The notes below the pieces were generated by a model, which saw nothing but the letters and a program-made list of their open reading frames with translations, searched no databases and was not told the origin of the DNA. Of a stretch of 46,648 nt of DNA, positions 15,434-24,479 are shown piece by piece. Every line of letters starts with the position of its first letter. The first letter of the stretch is position 1. The stretch spans positions 1 through 46,648 of the forward strand of contig JANWYO010000059.1 of NCBI GenBank assembly GCA_025055215.1, read 5' to 3'. Made by a program: the position numbers and the translations under genes. The stretch comes from Gemmataceae bacterium (GTDB lineage: Bacteria; Planctomycetota; Planctomycetia; Gemmatales; Gemmataceae).

Positions 15434-17086
15434 CTAGGGATTGGTGGGGGCGGCGTCTAACCCAAGGGCGGCGCGGTAATCGGCATAGGCCCGGTAAAAA
15501 TCCGCCAAAGCGTCGATCACTTTCGCTTGGGCGCCGGCGGCGGCCAGTTCACGCAGGTTGACTTCGAGCAAGTTGCTCTGCCCTTTCTGAAACCGCTCCA
15601 GTTCCAGCTCCGCGACCCGCCGGGCCACCCGTTGTTCTTCCCGCGCCCGCTGAAGCCGAGCGTGGGTTCGGTCGAGATTGGAAATGGCGTCTTGCACTTC
15701 CACGACGATCTGATCGCGGGCATAGCGCTCCTGGGCGAGAAGCTGCGTCACGGTCGCCCGGGCGGCCTGGGCGCGACCGCGGGCATCGCGGCGCTGCAGA
15801 GGCACCTCCAGCAACACCGACGCATCCGGGGTCGTGCGATCCAAGGCAAAAATCCCGGTGGCCTTCTTCCCTCGACCGACGTCCTGGGCAGCCCCGACAG
15901 CGGCATTCAAAGCGGGGAGGGTCTGGTTCTCCGCCAGGCGCAACTCGACGGATGCCTGCTCCTTGAGGGCCTGGAATCGATCCAATTCGGGCCGGAATCG
16001 CAGCGCCGTTTCCACGTCGTTGCGCAGGCGCTGCACATCGGGTGGGGCCGGTTCTTGGCGGAGGAAATTTCGCGGCAGCCGTTCCGCCGGCGGCACCACC
16101 GGATTTCCCGCCGCATCCCGGAGATACAACGACAAGTCGAACGCCGCCTGTTGCAGGCGGCGTTCGGCCGCAATGAGCAGGCCTTCGCGCTCGGCGATGA
16201 GGCGGCGGTTATCGATGACCACGAACTCGGCAATCGCCCCGCGCTTGTATTGCTCTTCCAAGCCTACCTGCCGGTCCCGCGCGATCCGCAACAGCTCGTC
16301 GGCGACGAAGAATTGCTCCCCCGCCGCCACCCAGTTCCAGTAGCGCACCGTGGCCGCTCGGATGAAGTCGATGCGGAAGCGGCGGACGACGGCATCGGCG
16401 AGCGGCTCACCCAGCTGCGCTTGCCGCAGCAAGGCCCGACGGCGGTCGATGGGACCGTCCCGCAACACCGGCAGGATGACCCCGGCGCGGAACTCGCCCC
16501 CATCCGCGGTGAGCCGATCCCCGTAGTAGACGGGAAACTTCCCCAGGCCGAGGCGGTAGCCGCCGTAGAAACTGGCTCCGTACCAGGGAGTGGCCTGCTC
16601 CGCATATAGGTCGAAGCGCTCACTCGGGAACGTCCCATCCTGGAGGATGCCGCGGCCCCGCAGGTTCAAGTCGAAGCTCCCCTCGGCTGACAGCCGCTTC
16701 CCCGCGGCGATGGCCCGCTCCTGCTCGGCGGCCAGAAGCAAGGGGAACGAACGCTGGACGCTGGCCAACACCTCGGTCAGTTCTAATGGGGCAGTCGGCT
16801 CTTCCACCTTTCGCGGAGGGGGGAGCGTTTTTGCCTCAGCCTCTGGGGCCGGCGGCGCCTCGCCCGCCGGCTTGGGTCGCTCCGAGGCGCTCTCGGGACG
16901 CCGCGGATCGGCCGGCAACTCGGACGGAAGGCTGGGCAATGGGGGCAATGTTGGTGGAAAAAGAGGCCGGCGAATCCCCGCGGGGTAGGGCCCATCAGCC
17001 AGCCGGCTGCTGCTGAAGCAGCCCAGCATCGGAGCGACGATGAGCCCGATCAGGCTGAGCAACCCGCGAGGCATCCATGCCTTCAT
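15434..17086 (-). CDS. TolC-type outer membrane efflux lipoprotein
   Basis: A 550-residue outer membrane factor of the TolC family, the outer duct of a tripartite exporter. The N-terminus is a lipoprotein-like signal ending APMLGC (Cys23), followed by a Pro-rich linker to about residue 95. Two long helical blocks follow, with repeated patterns such as EEQYKRGAIAEFVVIDNRRLIAEREGLLIAAERRL and the equivalent near the C-terminus (LERFQKGQSNLLEVNLRELAAAGA), the internal duplication typical of TolC. The start overlaps the HlyD-type gene stop by four bases (ATGA), so the two are translationally coupled. Confidence 0.9.
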   Translation of the reverse strand: MKAWMPRGLLSLIGLIVAPMLGCFSSSRLADGPYPAGIRRPLFPPTLPPLPSLPSELPADPRRPESASERPKPAGEAPPAPEAEAKTLPPPRKVEEPTAPLELTEVLASVQRSFPLLLAAEQERAIAAGKRLSAEGSFDLNLRGRGILQDGTFPSERFDLYAEQATPWYGASFYGGYRLGLGKFPVYYGDRLTADGGEFRAGVILPVLRDGPIDRRRALLRQAQLGEPLADAVVRRFRIDFIRAATVRYWNWVAAGEQFFVADELLRIARDRQVGLEEQYKRGAIAEFVVIDNRRLIAEREGLLIAAERRLQQAAFDLSLYLRDAAGNPVVPPAERLPRNFLRQEPAPPDVQRLRNDVETALRFRPELDRFQALKEQASVELRLAENQTLPALNAAVGAAQDVGRGKKATGIFALDRTTPDASVLLEVPLQRRDARGRAQAARATVTQLLAQERYARDQIVVEVQDAISNLDRTHARLQRAREEQRVARRVAELELERFQKGQSNLLEVNLRELAAAGAQAKVIDALADFYRAYADYRAALGLDAAPTNP

Positions 17087-18504
17087 TTCCGCTCCTTCAA
17101 CTTCACCGGGCCGAGTGGCTGATCCTTCTTCGGCGTTTCAAACTCCCGTACCGGCGGGAAGGCATTCAGCTGCCGCCACAACTCCCAACCCAGCGACACG
17201 CGATTCAGCAGGACCCATCCCTGGGTGCGCACGCCCTGGCGGAGATAGCGCTCGTCCGGCCACGGCTGGTCGTCCGGGTCGGGCTCGACCAGGATGCGGA
17301 AATACCCCTTGTCGTCGGCGGTCGGGTCGACCAGGTAGACCCGTCCCCCGAAAGTGCCCACCGCGACCGAAGGCCAGCCGACGAACTGCACCGCGGGCCA
17401 GCCCTCAAATTGCAGCCGGACCCGGTCCCCTTTGTGGACCAGCGGCAAGTCATTACCGTCAATTTGAAGTTCGGCGACGATACCGGGGTAGTCCTCGCCC
17501 GTCAACATTTGTTTGGCGTCGGCGTTAGGTATATCGGGGACCAGGATCGCCAGACGTTCGCCCGGGCGGACGAGGATGCCGCCGGCCTCGCCGGCGGCCA
17601 CCAGGCGGAACACGGTGCCATCCACGGGAGAATCGACATACTGCGCGCGCTGCCGGGCAATGCGCACCTCGATCTGGGCCTTGTCGCGACGGATGTTGGC
17701 CACCTCGGCTTCGGCGCTGCGCAGCGACGCCCGTTCCAGGTTGATCATGGCCGCCGTGTCGGCGTCGATCTTGCTCAAATTGTCCCGGGCCGCCTGGACC
17801 GCCGCTTCCCCCAGCTTGATCTGAGCTTCCGCCTGCTCGAGCTTGGCCTTGGAGGTTTCAAAGGCCGCGACGGCCAATTCGACGTCGCGCTTCGAGGCCA
17901 AGCCGCGGCGCTCCAAGTCCCGTTGCCGTTCGTAATTCGGCAAGGCGGCGTCGTAATTCGCCTTGGCCTCCAACCACGACTGTCGGAAAGCGTGCAACCG
18001 GGCTTCCTCCTGCCGGACGTAGCTGGATTGCACGGCAATCGCCAGATTCCGCGAGTTTTCCAGGTTGCGGATGCGAGCTTCGATGTCGCGGACCCGCTCC
18101 TCCGCCGCCCGCAGCCGATCCAGAATCGCCCGCTCTTCGTCCAGCAGCCGCAACTCCAGCTGGGGATCGTTGTCCACCATCTCGACAATCCGTTGGCCGG
18201 CTTTCACCCGCTGACCTTCGACGACGTACCACTTTTTGATCCGGCCTTCGATCGGCGAGCAGACAAACTGCGGCCGCTGCACGGGGTTGAAGGCGATGGC
18301 CCGGCCGGTCCCGTGGACGGTCTGCGTCCACGGGACAAACATCAAAAGCACGGGAACCAAGGCGAAAAAGACAAACAGGACACGGGACAAACGGCGGGCG
18401 ATCCGCGGCGTTCGCGACAGCTGGAGGGCAGGGAGGTTGACGGGGATCTCGCTCGTGGCGAACCCGTTCCACTCAGGCGCCAATCGGTTCCGGGTAAGCG
18501 TCAT
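17083..18504 (-). CDS. HlyD-type periplasmic adaptor of a type I export system
   Basis: A 473-residue membrane fusion protein. It has one N-terminal transmembrane segment (about 37-60), a biotinyl-lipoyl half near 66-100 (VCSPIEGRIKKWYVVEGQRVKAGQ), a long alpha-hairpin coiled coil (about 110-255), the returning lipoyl half (YVDSPVDGTVFRLVAAGEAGGILVRPGE) and a beta-barrel region to the end. The ATG at 18504 has AGGAG eleven bases upstream, inside the end of the ABC gene. It bridges the inner-membrane ABC protein and the outer membrane protein encoded on either side. An upstream extension of the frame lies within the ABC gene and is rejected. Confidence 0.9.
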   Translation of the reverse strand: MTLTRNRLAPEWNGFATSEIPVNLPALQLSRTPRIARRLSRVLFVFFALVPVLLMFVPWTQTVHGTGRAIAFNPVQRPQFVCSPIEGRIKKWYVVEGQRVKAGQRIVEMVDNDPQLELRLLDEERAILDRLRAAEERVRDIEARIRNLENSRNLAIAVQSSYVRQEEARLHAFRQSWLEAKANYDAALPNYERQRDLERRGLASKRDVELAVAAFETSKAKLEQAEAQIKLGEAAVQAARDNLSKIDADTAAMINLERASLRSAEAEVANIRRDKAQIEVRIARQRAQYVDSPVDGTVFRLVAAGEAGGILVRPGERLAILVPDIPNADAKQMLTGEDYPGIVAELQIDGNDLPLVHKGDRVRLQFEGWPAVQFVGWPSVAVGTFGGRVYLVDPTADDKGYFRILVEPDPDDQPWPDERYLRQGVRTQGWVLLNRVSLGWELWRQLNAFPPVREFETPKKDQPLGPVKLKERK

Positions 18505-18512
18505 GAGTAATG

Positions 18513-20783
18513 TCACTCCTCGATGTCCGAAGCCATGAGGGCGTGGCCCCCGGCCAAGGCGGCCAGCGACGCGTCGGTCACCGGATCGAGCCGAACCTGA
18601 CGGTCGCACAAGGCGGCGACCTCAGGATTCTGGGTCATGACCAGCAGGGTCCAGCGGGCATCACGGCCCATGATGACCGGGAGCACCTCGCGACGGGAGT
18701 CTTGGTCAATGCTGTCCAGCACATCGTCCAGGACCAGCAAGCGAGGCTGTCCGACGATGGCACGGGCCAGCATCAGCCGCGCTGCTTGCCCCAACGACAA
18801 GGGCGAGCCACCCGTGCGCAAGCGGGTGTACAGGCCATCGGGGAGTTCCAAGACCACCTGGAGCAACCCCACCGCCTTCAGGGCCTGCCGCACGTCGGCG
18901 ACCGACAGCTCGTCGCGTCCCATGCGGACGTTGTCGAGGACGCTGGCCTCAAAAATCTCGATCCCGCGGACGACGGCCACATGGGCGCGAAGCGATTCGA
19001 GTTGCAGCTCGCGCAGGTCCATGCCGTCGATTTCGATGTACCCGTGGGTCGGCACCCGCAGCCCGAACAACAGGTCCACCAGGGTGCTCTTGCCCGCTCC
19101 GTTGGGACCCCACAGGGCGACACGCTCGCCGGCCTCGAGCGTGAGGTTGAACTGGTGCAAGGCGGGGCGATGTCCCCCTTCATAGGTGAAACTCAGATCG
19201 TGGATCAGGACGCTGGCCCCGCCGCTGCGCGCGTGATGGGCCACCCCCCGGGTGCGCTCCAGCGGCAAATCGACCAGGACGCCCAGCTTTTCCACCGCGG
19301 CCAGCAGGTCGTAATAGCTCTCCAGGTGCTTGCTGAATTTCGTGAACGACAGCACCACCAGGCTGACGACCAGCTCGGCGGCCACCAGTTGGCCCAACGT
19401 CAGTTGACCATAGATGACCAGAAAGCCGCCCAGGGCCAACAGGACCGTCAAGGCGATGGCGTTAACCGCCAGGGCGAAAGCGAACTGCCGCATGACAATG
19501 CGGAAATGAGCATGACGGGCCAAGAGGTATTCCCGGGTCAGGATGTCGGTACGGTCGGTGGCAAACTGGGGGCCGCCTGCCAATTTGAAGGCCGACGGAT
19601 GGCGGGCGATCTCCTCGAGCCAGGCAGCGACCGCGTATTTGGCCCGGGACTCGCGAATGGCCGTCGCCACCGCGCCGCGTCCCAAGGGCCAGAAGAGGAA
19701 AACCAAGGCCGCCAGTAGCACGATGTCGAAGCCCAACAATACCTGGTGGTACGAGGCGAGTAGGGCCAAGCCGATGATCGTGGACAGCACTACGTCCACG
19801 CCGTCGAGCAGCAACGTCGCCGACGCCTTTTGGACCGTCAACACGTCGAAAAAGCGGTTGACCAGTTCGGGGCCGTGCTGCCGGTCGAAGGCATCCAGCC
19901 GCACCCGAGCCAGGCGATAAGAGATATCGGCGGCGACCCGGGTGAAAATGCGCCGTTGAATGTATTCGACCACCACCGCCTGCAGGAACCGGAAGAGAGC
20001 GACCATCGCCTGGCAGATCAACAGGCCAGAGCAAAGGACGATCAATTGTTGCACGAGCGTGGCCAAGGCGACGGTGTTGACCACGGCCATCAGGGCGATG
20101 GGGGTGGCCAGGTTGAAAAACCCGACGGCGACCGCATAGGCGACCACGTGCCAGAGGTCTTGGCGCTCAGGGCGCAGCAATCCGAACAAGCGGTTCAATG
20201 GCGGTGGCCCGTGGTGGGCCTCCGCCGGGATCCCGGTTGCACTAACGCCCGAGCCGGATTGCACCGAGGCCTCCGCCAGCGGGGCCGCGGGCTGCGCAAA
20301 AAGCCACTCCAGCACGGTGTCAGCGGTCGCCGCGTTCAACCTGCGAGCCAGCTCCTCGGCGGTCAGCAATTCGTCGGAGTCGGTCGGGTCGACCCGAGCC
20401 AACCGGCCTCGCCCGCCGCGTTCCTCGGTGAGCACGAACCAGCGGGCACTGCCGTCGCTGGCCGCCGCAAACAGGGCCAACGGGACTTCCGGCTCGACGA
20501 CGTTCAAGGCTTCGCGAATCGACAACTGCCGCGAGAGGAGTTGCAACCCGAGGGCTTGGGCGGCCTGGACCAGGCGCTGTCGTGACGCCCGCGCCGCCGT
20601 CGGCGAGATGTCGATCTCCGCCTGGCGGAGGGCGCGCTTGGCCCGGGTCACGTCGAGGGGCACCCCCGCGGCCTGAGCCAGGATCTGCAACACCGTCAGA
20701 TTCGAGGCGGTCGGTTCCGGCTGGGCGTCCGGGCTTGCCGCGGTTTTGTCCGCCGTATCGTTCGATCGGGGGCGGGCAGTCAT
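18513..20783 (-). CDS. Type I secretion ABC transporter with altered ATPase motifs
   Basis: A 756-residue exporter: an N-terminal C39-peptidase-like domain without a catalytic Cys (about 25-170), a six-helix membrane domain (about 200-480) and an ATPase domain. Walker A is intact (GPNGAGKST). The signature motif reads LSLGQ, Walker B is LLVLDDVLD with Asp where the catalytic Glu normally stands, the Q-loop Gln is replaced (VAVVRGIEIFEASV), and the H-loop reads LVMTQNPE with Gln instead of His. Hydrolysis may be slow or unusual. The ATG at 20783 has AAGGGG seven bases upstream. It heads a three-gene operon with the HlyD-type (8 bases downstream) and TolC-type genes. The cargo is unknown. Confidence 0.88.
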   Translation of the reverse strand: MTARPRSNDTADKTAASPDAQPEPTASNLTVLQILAQAAGVPLDVTRAKRALRQAEIDISPTAARASRQRLVQAAQALGLQLLSRQLSIREALNVVEPEVPLALFAAASDGSARWFVLTEERGGRGRLARVDPTDSDELLTAEELARRLNAATADTVLEWLFAQPAAPLAEASVQSGSGVSATGIPAEAHHGPPPLNRLFGLLRPERQDLWHVVAYAVAVGFFNLATPIALMAVVNTVALATLVQQLIVLCSGLLICQAMVALFRFLQAVVVEYIQRRIFTRVAADISYRLARVRLDAFDRQHGPELVNRFFDVLTVQKASATLLLDGVDVVLSTIIGLALLASYHQVLLGFDIVLLAALVFLFWPLGRGAVATAIRESRAKYAVAAWLEEIARHPSAFKLAGGPQFATDRTDILTREYLLARHAHFRIVMRQFAFALAVNAIALTVLLALGGFLVIYGQLTLGQLVAAELVVSLVVLSFTKFSKHLESYYDLLAAVEKLGVLVDLPLERTRGVAHHARSGGASVLIHDLSFTYEGGHRPALHQFNLTLEAGERVALWGPNGAGKSTLVDLLFGLRVPTHGYIEIDGMDLRELQLESLRAHVAVVRGIEIFEASVLDNVRMGRDELSVADVRQALKAVGLLQVVLELPDGLYTRLRTGGSPLSLGQAARLMLARAIVGQPRLLVLDDVLDSIDQDSRREVLPVIMGRDARWTLLVMTQNPEVAALCDRQVRLDPVTDASLAALAGGHALMASDIEE

Positions 20784-20835
20784 CAATCGACCCCTTCATG
20801 CACGGAGTAACCTGTCACCTTAATAGCCTAACCTC

Positions 20836-21165
20836 TCAGGTCAAATTTTCTACCCGAGGAGTCTGGAAACCCGGGACGGGTCGCGGAACCGCATTAACCA
20901 CAGTGGGAGAATCCCCTTGTATGGAAGGCTGCTCAGGTTTAGGCTCATAGATGAAGCTTTCAAGTGTCGGCATGACGCCAGCCAAAAACCGGCCGCGGTT
21001 CATAGGTGGGCGAACCGGACGAACAGGGGGCGACGACTCGCAGCGGACCTGCGCCAGCACCGACGGGTGCAAAGGTTCTGGGGCCTGTTCGGCCCGCAAC
21101 GCGGTCTGCGTTCGCGGCCGACGGAAGATCAGGTGGCCAAGTCCGACCAGGAACCCACAGGCCAT
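20836..21165 (-). CDS. Possible small membrane protein upstream of the export operon
   Basis: A 109-codon frame with a hydrophobic N-terminus (MACGFLVGLGHLIFRRPR) and a Pro-rich, low-complexity remainder ends 52 bases before the ABC gene on the same strand. If real it would start back to back with the GH10-like gene. Codon choice is less GC-biased at its 3' end than in neighbouring genes, and I recognise no family, so it may be chance. The rest of the 389-base gap (20784-21172) shows no other clear feature. Confidence 0.25.
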   Translation of the reverse strand: MACGFLVGLGHLIFRRPRTQTALRAEQAPEPLHPSVLAQVRCESSPPVRPVRPPMNRGRFLAGVMPTLESFIYEPKPEQPSIQGDSPTVVNAVPRPVPGFQTPRVENLT

Positions 21166-21172
21166 GGGCACG

Positions 21173-22654
21173 ATGAAGTTCGCGCTACCCGACGAGCTGT
21201 CACCGCAAACTGCTCGGGAGCTGGGGCGAGCCTGTGTCGTTGGCGGTCCGGATGCCATGCCTTGGCCGACGCGCACCGACGTCGAAGGGGCCTGTCTGAT
21301 TGTGCGCCGCGACGTCGAGGAAAGCGGCAATTTGCTCGTCCCCTGGTGCGTGGATGGCGTGGGACATTTCATGCTTGCCAGCGCCACGCTGATGGAGCGT
21401 GAGCCCCCTTACGATCTGCTGCTCGAGCTGGCCCGAGGCAAGGTGAACCAGCTGCGCTCCCAAGCCAGTGATTGGCAGGAGGGTGGCGTCCAGCTGCCGC
21501 CAGAACTCACGGACCAGATTCGGCAGGTCAGCTGCCAACTGGCTCGGGCCTTGACGCAAGAATCGGCCAAGGAAGCCAGCCAGCTGGCGGCTACGGTGTT
21601 GGCCGAGACCTGTCACGCGGCCGAGTCGCTCGTCCGGGTGTATGTGGACCAGGTGTTCCGGTTTCGCCACCAGCGGACGCCGCTGTTGGACAGCGACCTG
21701 GCCTGCGGCCTCAATCGCTTGCCGAACCCGGACGGCGTTGCCTCCGCGGTGCAGACCGCGTTCAACGCCATCTCGGTGCCGATGACATGGAAGCAGGTGG
21801 AACCGGCCGAATCGCAATTCAATTGGCGCGCCACGGACGAGATTGTCGCCTGGGCGGAGGACCAAGGCCTTCGGGTCTCGGCAGGCCCCCTGATCGATCT
21901 GGCCCCGGACCAGCTCCCCGACTGGCTGGGGCTGTGGGAACGCGACCTCCACGGCCTGGCCGATTTCATGTGCCACTACGTGGAGGCCGCCGTGCGCCGC
22001 TACCGGGGTCGCATCCGCTATTGGCAACTCACGGCCGCGAGCAACTGGACGTCGGCGCTGTCCCTGGGTGAAGACGAACTTTTGTGGATCAATGTGCGCG
22101 TGGCCGAGGCGGCCCGGCACGTCGATCCTTCGCTGGAGGTAGTCGTCGGCATTTGTCAACCCTGGGGCGATTACATGGCCCGGGAGGACCGCAACCAGTC
22201 CCCCTTCCTTTTCGCCGACACCTTGATCCGGGCAGGGTTGAACCTCGCCGCCCTCGACCTGGAATGGGTCATGGCCGTGGAGCCCCGCGGCAGTTACTGC
22301 CGCGACCTTCTGGAGGCTTCGCGGCTGCTTGACCTGTACGCGTTGCTGGGGGTGCCGCTGCAAGTAACGCTCGGTTACCCGTCGGCGGCGGGGCCGGATC
22401 CTGGGTCGGCCCAGGGTTGCCAGGTGGCCGCTGGACGTTGGCGCGGTGGCTTCACGCCCGGGGACCAGGCGGATTGGACCGAGGCGATGGCCGCCTTGGC
22501 CTTGTGCAAGCCGTTTGTGCGCGGCGTGCGCTGGGTCCATCTCGACGATGCTGGCCCCCATTGGGCGCCGCACTGCGGCTTGATCGACGGCAGCGGAGAG
22601 GTGCGGCCCGGCCTGGAGCGGCTGCGGCAACTGCGGCAACTCCATCTGCGCTGA
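21173..22654 (+). CDS. GH10-like (endo-xylanase fold) protein, possibly inactive
   Basis: A 493-residue protein. Residues 1-130 form an N-terminal domain starting MKFALPDELSPQTARELGRA. The rest resembles the (beta/alpha)8 barrel of glycoside hydrolase family 10: AFNAISVPMTWKQVEPAESQFNW is the typical strand-3 region. Where active GH10 enzymes carry the acid/base Glu (an NE motif), this protein has YWQLTAASNW, and no clear nucleophile motif is visible near DLEWVMAVEPRGSYCRD, so xylanase activity is doubtful. I recall similar proteins from planctomycetes. In-frame ATGs occur at 21164 and 21173; neither has a strong ribosome binding site. No signal peptide is seen, so it is probably cytoplasmic. 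Confidence 0.75.
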   Translation: MKFALPDELSPQTARELGRACVVGGPDAMPWPTRTDVEGACLIVRRDVEESGNLLVPWCVDGVGHFMLASATLMEREPPYDLLLELARGKVNQLRSQASDWQEGGVQLPPELTDQIRQVSCQLARALTQESAKEASQLAATVLAETCHAAESLVRVYVDQVFRFRHQRTPLLDSDLACGLNRLPNPDGVASAVQTAFNAISVPMTWKQVEPAESQFNWRATDEIVAWAEDQGLRVSAGPLIDLAPDQLPDWLGLWERDLHGLADFMCHYVEAAVRRYRGRIRYWQLTAASNWTSALSLGEDELLWINVRVAEAARHVDPSLEVVVGICQPWGDYMAREDRNQSPFLFADTLIRAGLNLAALDLEWVMAVEPRGSYCRDLLEASRLLDLYALLGVPLQVTLGYPSAAGPDPGSAQGCQVAAGRWRGGFTPGDQADWTEAMAALALCKPFVRGVRWVHLDDAGPHWAPHCGLIDGSGEVRPGLERLRQLRQLHLR

Positions 22655-22712
22655 CCTCCGCCCCACTGCGGTCGTCCGGCACGCTCCGCGGCCGCCCGGC
22701 GGTGGCTTTCGG

Positions 22713-22741
22713 TTGTTCAGCCTTCGGGGGCTTTCTACAAT
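22713..22741 (+). promoter_or_regulatory. Possible purF promoter
   Basis: TTGTTC (22713-22718) and TACAAT (22736-22741) are 17 bases apart, ending 57 bases before the purF ATG. The -10 box is good and the -35 box weak. Confidence 0.4.
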
Positions 22742-22798
22742 CTGCACGTCGGCATCCCTGATGCCGCTCGAGTGGCCCGAAGCCGTTGACCACCCAGG

Positions 22799-24418
22799 AT
22801 GGATGACCCGAGCGCTCCTATGGACGAGCCGCAGCACGAGTGTGGCATCGCTGCCATCTATCACTTGGAAAGCGAGCATCCGTCGCGGTTGACGCCAAGC
22901 CCCGGGCCGGAGCATGTCTCGCGCCTGATGCCCCGGATGCTGCTGGACCTGCAAAACCGCGGCCAGCTGGCCGCCGGTTTTACCACCTTTTTGCCGGGGC
23001 GGGACCGCATCCTGGAGACTTACAAACAGCTCGGCACGGTCATCGAGGCGTTCCGCCTCAACCGGCGAGAGAAATGCGAAAGCATCCAGCAGGAATACGC
23101 CGGACGGGCGGCCATCGGCCACGTGCGCTACGCCACTTGCGGGGCGAACGACAAGAGCTATGCCCAACCGTTTGAGCGGGTCCACGGGCGGCGCTGGAAG
23201 TGGTTTAGCTTTGCCTTCAACGGGCAATTGGCGAACTTCGCCGAACTCAAGGCGGCCCTGCTTGCCCAGTCGGACTACCACCTGACCCGCGACACGGACA
23301 CCGAAGTCATCCTGCACTACCTCGCTCAGGAGATGCGGGGAGACGAGCGGCCGGACCTGGTGGAGCTTTTTCGCCGGGTCAGCCAGAAATTCGATGGTGC
23401 CTACAACATCGTTTTTTTGAACGCCATGGGCGACATGGTCGTGCTCCGGGATCCGCTGGGATTTCGGCCGCTTTGTTATGCCCACGATGGGCCGCTGTTT
23501 GCCGCTGCCAGCGAGAGCGTGGCCCTGTTGAACCTCGGCTTTCGGGACATCCGTTCCTTGGAGCCGGGCGAGATGGTCCTGATCCAGGACAACCGAATCC
23601 GTTTCGAGCGCTACGCTCCGAGACGCGCTCCGGCGCATTGCTTTTTCGAGTGGATTTACTTCGCCAACGTGGCCAGCACTTTGGACCACCGGAGTGTTTA
23701 CCTGACGCGCGCCGCGTTGGGGAAGGAGTTGGCCAAGCAGGAACGGATGCTCGGGAAGGTGCCGTTGGACGAGGACACCATCGTGGTCCCGGTGCCGGAC
23801 ACGGGGAAGGCGGCGGCCGATGCCATGGCCTTCGAGTTGGGCTTGCGCTCTGTCGAGGGCCTGATGCGCAACCGCTATGTGGGGCGGACGTTCATCGAAG
23901 GCGAGAACCGGGCCGATCGCGCCCGCATCAAATACACTCCGCTGCACGAGGTTCTGTGCGACAAGCGGGTCCTCCTCATCGAGGATACGATCGTCCGCAG
24001 CACCACGCTGAAGTCGCTGCTGCACCACCTTCGCGAGCGCGGTGGCGCTCGGGAAATCCACGTCCGGGTCGCCTGCCCGCCGATTGTGGCCCCGTGTTTC
24101 TACGGCATCGACATGTCCACGGTGCGGGAATTGTTCGCCCCGCGTTTCCTCCGCGGTCTGAGGCCAACAGAGGCGGAACAACGTGCGATGGCCGAGGAAC
24201 TGGGTGCCGACAGCCTCTTTTACTTGCCGCTGGAAGCGGTCGCCCGCTGCATCGGTCTGGACCCGGGCCACTTGTGCCAGGCGTGCCTGACCGGCCGTTA
24301 TCCGACCCCCGCCGGGGAGCGGCTTTATCAGCTGGCGCTGCGCCACCGGGACGGGGGCAGCACCGCGCGAACGTACGAAGCGGCCGCGGCCGACCACGTC
24401 GCCGCGGCCCGTTCCTGA
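22799..24418 (+). CDS. purF: Amidophosphoribosyltransferase PurF-like
   Basis: A 539-residue glutamine PRPP amidotransferase, the first committed enzyme of purine synthesis. A 14-residue propeptide precedes Cys15 (ECGIAAIY), the glutaminase nucleophile. The Ntn domain has [14 protein letters not shown] and [10 protein letters not shown]. The phosphoribosyltransferase half has the PRPP loop [18 protein letters not shown], plus [16 protein letters not shown], and ends with the [12 protein letters not shown] segment seen in the B. subtilis-type enzyme, whose cysteines bind Fe-S. It is slightly longer than usual. An in-frame ATG at 22820 is an alternative start and gives a shorter propeptide. It converges on hslU. 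Confidence 0.92.
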   Translation: MDDPSAPMDEPQHECGIAAIYHLESEHPSRLTPSPGPEHVSRLMPRMLLDLQNRGQLAAGFTTFLPGRDRILETYKQLGTVIEAFRLNRREKCESIQQEYAGRAAIGHVRYATCGANDKSYAQPFERVHGRRWKWFSFAFNGQLANFAELKAALLAQSDYHLTRDTDTEVILHYLAQEMRGDERPDLVELFRRVSQKFDGAYNIVFLNAMGDMVVLRDPLGFRPLCYAHDGPLFAAASESVALLNLGFRDIRSLEPGEMVLIQDNRIRFERYAPRRAPAHCFFEWIYFANVASTLDHRSVYLTRAALGKELAKQERMLGKVPLDEDTIVVPVPDTGKAAADAMAFELGLRSVEGLMRNRYVGRTFIEGENRADRARIKYTPLHEVLCDKRVLLIEDTIVRSTTLKSLLHHLRERGGAREIHVRVACPPIVAPCFYGIDMSTVRELFAPRFLRGLRPTEAEQRAMAEELGADSLFYLPLEAVARCIGLDPGHLCQACLTGRYPTPAGERLYQLALRHRDGGSTARTYEAAAADHVAAARS

Positions 24419-24479
24419 ACCCCAGATGCCCGCCCGAGCCGAGGCCAAGCCCCCCGCCGCGAGTACTTCGGGCAACCCC

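Noticed and set aside
17077-18510. Plus-strand frame opposite the HlyD-type gene
   Set aside because: The minus strand encodes a clear membrane fusion protein with coupled neighbours; this frame is its antisense shadow.
21200-24475. A 1091-codon minus-strand open frame
   Set aside because: It is antisense to the GH10-like and purF genes, both clearly coding. High GC content leaves long stop-free antisense frames, and the protein is rich in Arg, His, Gln and Gly with no domain.
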